The position numbers and the translations under genes are program-made. From the NCBI GenBank assembly GCA_019454625.1, contig JACFNY010000057.1:1-9516 (forward strand): DNA of 9,516 bases, in the 5' to 3' direction. Shown one piece after another: positions 6,788-9,516 of the stretch. How positions within the stretch are numbered: the stretch's first letter is position 1; every line of letters begins with the position of its first letter. The notes beneath the pieces are model-generated. The model had not been told where the DNA came from. It worked only from the letters and a program-made list of their open reading frames with translations, and searched no databases. This stretch comes from Sphingomonadaceae bacterium. GTDB taxonomy: Bacteria; Pseudomonadota; Alphaproteobacteria; Sphingomonadales; Sphingomonadaceae.

Positions 6788-6857
6788 ACTATTGATGAGG
6801 GGCTGCTTCACGTTTGTGGAAGCGCACTGCGCTTCCACCTCAAACGATCAGGCTCTA
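6784..6857. repeat. palindromic REP-like element, copy 1 (DUF2244/dapB junction)
   Basis: The core hairpin pairs CGTTTG (6811-6816) with CAAACG (6841-6846) and TGGAAGCGC (6817-6825) with GCGCTTCCA (6829-6837). The loop is ACT, and CCT (6838-6840) bulges out on the right arm. The outer right arm is ATCAG, G, CTCTA (6847-6857). From the loop rightwards the 29 bases are identical to the second copy (8520-8548). The left part (6784-6812) differs at 5 of 29 positions, and AGG is missing from the left stem, so this copy is partly decayed. It covers the stop codons of both convergent genes. No T-run follows, so any termination would not be of the classical intrinsic kind. Confidence 0.9.
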
Positions 6858-7652
6858 AAGCCCGAGCACCTCGTTCATCGTGTAGCGCCCGGCGGGCTTG
6901 CCGGCGAGCCACAGCGCCGCGCGCACGGCGCCGCGCGCGAAGATCTCGCGCGATTCGGCGCGGTGGCCGAGCTCGATGCGCTCGCCGTCCGCGGCCAGGA
7001 TCACCATGTGGTCGCCCGCCACCGATCCGCCGCGCAGCGACGCGAAGCCGATCTCGCCGACCTTGCGGGCTGCGTTTGCGCCCGCCCGGCCGTTCACCGC
7101 CGCGCTCGCCAGCTTCACGCCGCGCCCCGCGGCGGCGGCCTCGCCGAGCATCAGCGCGGTGCCGGAGGGCGCATCGACCTTGTGGCGATGGTGCATCTCG
7201 GCGATCTCGATGTCCCAGTCGTCGCCGAGGCGGCTTGCGGCCTGCCTGACCAGCGCGGCGAGCATAGTGACGCCGAGGCTGGTGTTCGCGGTCTGCAGCA
7301 CCGGAATCGTCTTCGCCGCCTCGTCGATCCGCCTGTGGTGCTTCGGCGTGAGGCCTGTGGTGCCGATCACGATGCCGCACGCCGCGTCGCACGCGGCGGT
7401 GAGATTCTCTTCAAGCGCATCCGGCGTCGTGAAATCGACGAGCACGTCGGCGCTGTGCCCGAGCGCCAGCGTGTTCGCGCAGATGACGAGGCTGGGGGCG
7501 ATGCTGCGGCCCATCGCCGGATGGCCGGGCTTCTCGGCGGCTCCGGCCAGCACGGCCTCTTTCGTGTCGAGCACGCGCGCGATGATGCTCTGCCCCATGC
7601 GCCCGCCCGCACCGAGGACGCCGATCCGTGCCACACCGCCGCGCTTCGCCAT
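6855..7652 (-). CDS. dapB: 4-hydroxy-tetrahydrodipicolinate reductase
   Basis: 265 residues from ATG 7652 with AAGGGG ten bases upstream; an upstream extension of the frame to 7724 runs into the leader of the divergent sirtuin gene. Catalyses the NAD(P)H-dependent reduction step of the diaminopimelate/lysine pathway in the cytoplasm, supplying lysine and peptidoglycan precursor. The Rossmann nucleotide-binding loop is VLGAGGRMGQ (12-21), with FTTP (74-77) and GTTG (97-100). The active-site stretch is EMHHRHKVDAPSGTA (152-166), with His154, His155 and Lys158 corresponding to the E. coli H159/H160/K163 set. RGGSVAGDH (207-215) is the tetramer/active-site loop. ANTSLGV (122-128) replaces the more usual ANFS-type motif, a minor variation. 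The stop TAG is the first three bases (on the minus strand) of the adjacent palindromic repeat. Confidence 0.97.
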   Translation of the reverse strand: MAKRGGVARIGVLGAGGRMGQSIIARVLDTKEAVLAGAAEKPGHPAMGRSIAPSLVICANTLALGHSADVLVDFTTPDALEENLTAACDAACGIVIGTTGLTPKHHRRIDEAAKTIPVLQTANTSLGVTMLAALVRQAASRLGDDWDIEIAEMHHRHKVDAPSGTALMLGEAAAAGRGVKLASAAVNGRAGANAARKVGEIGFASLRGGSVAGDHMVILAADGERIELGHRAESREIFARGAVRAALWLAGKPAGRYTMNEVLGL

Positions 7653-7722
7653 AACTCTTGAACCCCTTGAACGCTGATGCGAAGGCGTATCTCTGGCCAA
7701 TCGGGAAGCGGTGCGCAAGGTC

Positions 7723-8463
7723 ATGCGAGGAACGGGGTTTCAAAGCATCGTCGTGCTCACGGGCGCGGGCATTTCGGCGGAAAGCGGCGTGCCCACCTTC
7801 CGCGGGCCGGACGGCCTGTGGGAAGGGCACCGGGTCGAGGACGTGGCGACGCCGCAGGCGTTCCGCCGCGATCCGGCGCTGGTGCAGGCGTTCTACGACG
7901 CCCGCCGCGCCGCGCTCGCCCGTGTCGAGCCGAACGCCGCGCACGGCGCGCCGGCGCGGCTCGATGCCGAGTGGCCGGGCGATCTCCTCATCGTCACGCA
8001 GAACGTCGACGACCTCCACGAGCGTGCGGGCGCGGTGCGCATGGTGCACATGCACGGCGAGCTGAAGCGCGCCTTCTGCCTCGCCTGCGGCGAGCGGCAA
8101 ACGGCGCCGGACACACTGTCGGACGGCCCGGCCTGTACCCGCTGCGGCGCGCACGGGCGGCTTCGGCCCGACATCGTCTGGTTCGGCGAGATGCCCTATC
8201 ACATGGACCGGATCGAGGCGGCGCTCGCCGCGTGCGACCTGTTCGTCTCGATCGGCACCTCAGGCGCGGTCTATCCGGCGGCGGGGTTCGTGCAGGGCGC
8301 GCGGCACTACGGCGCGCATACGCTGGAGATCAACCTCGAGCCGTCCGAGGGCACGCATGTCTTCCACGAGGCACACCACGGCCGCGCAGGCGACCTCGTG
8401 CCGGTCTGGGTCGGCGCGCTTCTAGACCGCGATCGTTTCAGGCTGAATCAGCCTGAAACGTGA
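7723..8463 (+). CDS. cobB: Sir2-family NAD-dependent protein deacylase (class III, CobB-like)
   Basis: 246 residues from ATG 7723; a GTG at 7711 would add four residues and is an equal alternative, since neither has an ideal binding site. NAD-binding motifs are GAGISAESG (14-22), TFRG (25-28) and TQNVDDLHERAG (92-103). His111 in HMHGEL is the catalytic base. The zinc site is Cys119/Cys122 and Cys138/Cys141. RPDIVWFGE (148-156), GTSGAVYPAA (178-187) and NLEPSEG (204-210) complete the family signature. Tyr58 and Arg61 (FYDARR) form the Y-x-x-R motif that in CobB and SIRT5 binds negatively charged acyl groups. It should therefore remove succinyl/malonyl as well as acetyl from lysines. The last 12 residues (235-246) are encoded by a palindromic repeat, whose unpaired TGA provides the stop. 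The gene is divergent from dapB. Confidence 0.95.
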   Translation: MRGTGFQSIVVLTGAGISAESGVPTFRGPDGLWEGHRVEDVATPQAFRRDPALVQAFYDARRAALARVEPNAAHGAPARLDAEWPGDLLIVTQNVDDLHERAGAVRMVHMHGELKRAFCLACGERQTAPDTLSDGPACTRCGAHGRLRPDIVWFGEMPYHMDRIEAALAACDLFVSIGTSGAVYPAAGFVQGARHYGAHTLEINLEPSEGTHVFHEAHHGRAGDLVPVWVGALLDRDRFRLNQPET

Positions 8464-8474
8464 ATCGCTGTCTA
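8423..8474. repeat. palindromic REP-like element A, overlapping the sirtuin 3' end
   Basis: CGTTTCAGGCTGA (8434-8446) and TCAGCCTGAAACG (8448-8460) are perfect inverted copies around one base. Outside them, TAGAC-C-GCGAT (8423-8433) pairs with ATCGC-T-GTCTA (8464-8474) with one mismatch, and TGA (8461-8463) bulges out. That bulge is the sirtuin stop codon. The overall plan (TA ends, one mismatch, a 3-base bulge next to the CGTTT/AAACG stem) is the same as in the neighbouring element, in the opposite orientation. Confidence 0.9.
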
Positions 8475-8484
8475 AACTATGGAT

Positions 8485-8548
8485 TAGAGACTGATTCACG
8501 TTTGAGGTGGAAGCGCGGTGCGCTTCCACCTCAAACGATCAGGCTCTA
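8485..8548. repeat. palindromic REP-like element B, copy 2 (sirtuin/metallopeptidase junction)
   Basis: An 18-bp perfect stem pairs CGTTTGAGGTGGAAGCGC (8499-8516) with 8520-8537 around the loop GGT. Outside it CTGAT (8491-8495) pairs with ATCAG (8538-8542), with TCA (8496-8498) bulged on the left. A8490 faces G8543, and TAGAG (8485-8489) pairs with CTCTA (8544-8548). It is the intact form of the repeat found at 6784-6857. Its right end supplies the TAG stop of the minus-strand metallopeptidase. A 10-base spacer (8475-8484) separates it from element A. Confidence 0.93.
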
Positions 8549-8956
8549 GAGGGCTGATTCCTCGATCCGGTGCATGTCCTCGTCGGAGAGGCCGAAATGG
8601 TGCCCTACCTCGTGCACCAGCACGTGCGTCACGATATGCTCGAGGCTCTCCTCGCCCTCCGCCCACAGGTCGAGGATCGGGCGCCGGTAAAGGTAGACGG
8701 TATCGGGGAGCGCCCCAGAAACATCCACGGAGCGTCCCACCGCGTGGCCCTGATAGAGGCCGAGCAGGTCGAATTCGCTCTCCAGCTCCATGTCGCGGCA
8801 CACGTCCTCGTCGGGAAAGTCCTCGATGCGCAGCACCACCGCGCCGAGGTGGGTCTGGAACAGCGCGGGCAGCCGCGCGATGGCGGCGCGCGCCAGCGCC
8901 TCGATGTCATCGAGCGACGGCGCGAAGGTTTGACGGACGGCCATACCCCACGACAT
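8546..8956 (-). CDS. small zincin-like metallopeptidase family protein
   Basis: 136 residues from ATG 8956; the ATG at 8944 (132 residues) is an alternative, and neither has a good ribosome binding site. HEVGHHFGLSDEDM (115-128) is a gluzincin/Zincin_1 (formerly DUF1025)-type zinc motif. His115 and His119 are expected zinc ligands, with Glu116 as the catalytic base and an acidic residue in the downstream SDED as a candidate third ligand. The region 36-100 (HLGAVVLRIEDFPDED ... DTVYLYRRPILDLWAEG) is the family's N-terminal beta region. No signal peptide is present, so it should be cytoplasmic. The family is widespread in alphaproteobacteria and actinobacteria but its substrates are not established. 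It is divergent from the phhB-like gene and convergent with the sirtuin gene. Confidence 0.87.
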   Translation of the reverse strand: MSWGMAVRQTFAPSLDDIEALARAAIARLPALFQTHLGAVVLRIEDFPDEDVCRDMELESEFDLLGLYQGHAVGRSVDVSGALPDTVYLYRRPILDLWAEGEESLEHIVTHVLVHEVGHHFGLSDEDMHRIEESAL

Positions 8957-8994
8957 AGGAGGATGCGCCCCGCCGCGCCAGCAGGAGGACAGCG

Positions 8995-9279
8995 ATGGTG
9001 AAGAAACTTTCGGATTCCGAGCGCGCGGCGCTGCTTACGGCCCTGCCTGCGTGGACGCTTGACGAAGCGCGGGACGGCATCGCCCGCAGCTTCCGCTTCC
9101 GCGATTTCGTCGAGGCGTTCGGCTTCATGAGCCGGGTGGCGCTCCTTGCCGAGAAGGCGGACCACCACCCGGAATGGTCGAACGTGTGGAACCGCGTCGA
9201 CATCCTGCTCACCACGCACGACGCGGGCGGACTCTCGATGCGCGACATCGAGATGGCGCGGGCGATCGACGCGCTCTGA
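8995..9279 (+). CDS. phhB: pterin-4a-carbinolamine dehydratase (4a-hydroxytetrahydrobiopterin dehydratase)
   Basis: 94 residues, the usual length; ATG 8995 has a strong GGAGG six bases upstream. [24 protein letters not shown] (53-76) is the family signature. His57, His58 and His75 form the catalytic set that dehydrates 4a-hydroxytetrahydropterin so it can be recycled after aromatic amino-acid hydroxylation. No phenylalanine hydroxylase (phhA) lies next to it, so either the hydroxylase is elsewhere or the protein serves another pterin, as has been suggested for stand-alone members. The gene is divergent from the metallopeptidase, with 38 bases between the start codons, and converges on the M23 peptidase gene with a 19-base gap. 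Confidence 0.94.
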   Translation: MVKKLSDSERAALLTALPAWTLDEARDGIARSFRFRDFVEAFGFMSRVALLAEKADHHPEWSNVWNRVDILLTTHDAGGLSMRDIEMARAIDAL

Positions 9280-9298
9280 GGGTGCTGCTTCGCGGGCG

Positions 9299-9516
9299 CT
9301 ATTTCGCCGGCGCGATCGCCTGCCCGCGCACCGGCTCGCCGTCCCGCGCCGGTCGTCCGTCGACGAGCATGTCATGGAAATTCGCCGGAAGGCCGGTGCC
9401 GGCATCGGCGAAGGTCGCGCCCGTCTGCAGGTGGAAATGGATGTGCGGTTCGGACGTGCGGCCGCTGTTGCCGCACAGGCCGAGCGTCTGCCCCGCCTTC
9501 ACCGTGTCGCCTGTCT
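9299..9516 (-). CDS. M23-family (LytM/peptidoglycan endopeptidase-like) protein, C-terminal part only
   Basis: The frame is open from the right window edge to a TAG at 9301-9299, so only the last 71 residues or so are seen; the apparent GTG start at 9502 is internal. The stretch GDTVKAGQTLGLCGNSGRTSEPHIHFHLQTG is the end of the M23 catalytic domain. HIHFH contains the conserved H-x-H motif that contributes a zinc ligand and a catalytic histidine. The other ligands (H-x3-D) lie outside the window. After the domain there is a tail of about 40 residues (FADAGTGLPANFHDMLVDG onwards). Such proteins cleave peptidoglycan peptides or, when degenerate, activate amidases; this one cannot be narrowed down from the fragment. 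Downstream lies phhB, converging. Confidence 0.88.
   Translation of the reverse strand, partial: TGDTVKAGQTLGLCGNSGRTSEPHIHFHLQTGATFADAGTGLPANFHDMLVDGRPARDGEPVRGQAIAPAK

Noticed and set aside
7657..7672. Tandem CTTGAAC repeat with a 9-base period between dapB and the sirtuin gene
   Set aside because: Two short copies only, with no palindrome and no properly spaced -10 box; could be chance.
8963..9001. Twelve-codon frame ahead of phhB, preceded by AGGAGG and overlapping the phhB start
   Set aside because: The AGGAGG abuts the ATG with no spacer, so initiation there is unlikely; probably coincidence of the phhB leader sequence.

Overview
The window is GC-rich, densely packed chromosomal DNA. 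It most likely comes from an alphaproteobacterium, plausibly of the order Sphingomonadales. That placement rests on the DUF6491 lipoprotein, the DUF2244 gene beside nth, and the REP-like palindromes at gene ends. It is an inference from gene content, not a computed placement. No phage, transposase, CRISPR, toxin-antitoxin or defence genes are visible, and no gap between genes exceeds about 150 bp. Nearly everything is housekeeping or ordinary accessory metabolism.

Left part (1-4859, all minus strand). L-serine ammonia-lyase (sdaA) is followed, with only a few bases between genes, by a flavodoxin-fold NAD(P)H:quinone oxidoreductase-like gene and by a beta-lactamase-fold serine hydrolase that runs off the left edge. 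These three look like one operon. Upstream of them lie an acyl-CoA dehydrogenase of an unusual subgroup (Asp at the usual catalytic Glu position) and an EamA-type amino-acid-metabolite exporter.

Middle (4960-6787). This holds tRNA-Arg(CCG), a small DUF6491 lipoprotein with a structured upstream region (TGAAC motifs and a 10-bp inverted repeat), endonuclease III (nth), and the divergently transcribed membrane protein DUF2244.

Right part (6788-9516). dapB (lysine and cell-wall precursor synthesis) is divergent from a Sir2/CobB deacylase. A small zincin metallopeptidase is divergent from a pterin-4a-carbinolamine dehydratase (phhB-like). The C-terminal end of an M23 peptidase enters from the right edge.

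The most interesting structure is a family of large palindromic repeats sitting exactly at two convergent gene junctions (6784-6857 and 8423-8548). Two hairpins with different stem sequences share the same architecture, including TA...TA ends, an A/G mismatch and a three-base bulge. The elements supply the stop codons of dapB, the metallopeptidase and the sirtuin, and encode the last 12 residues of the sirtuin.
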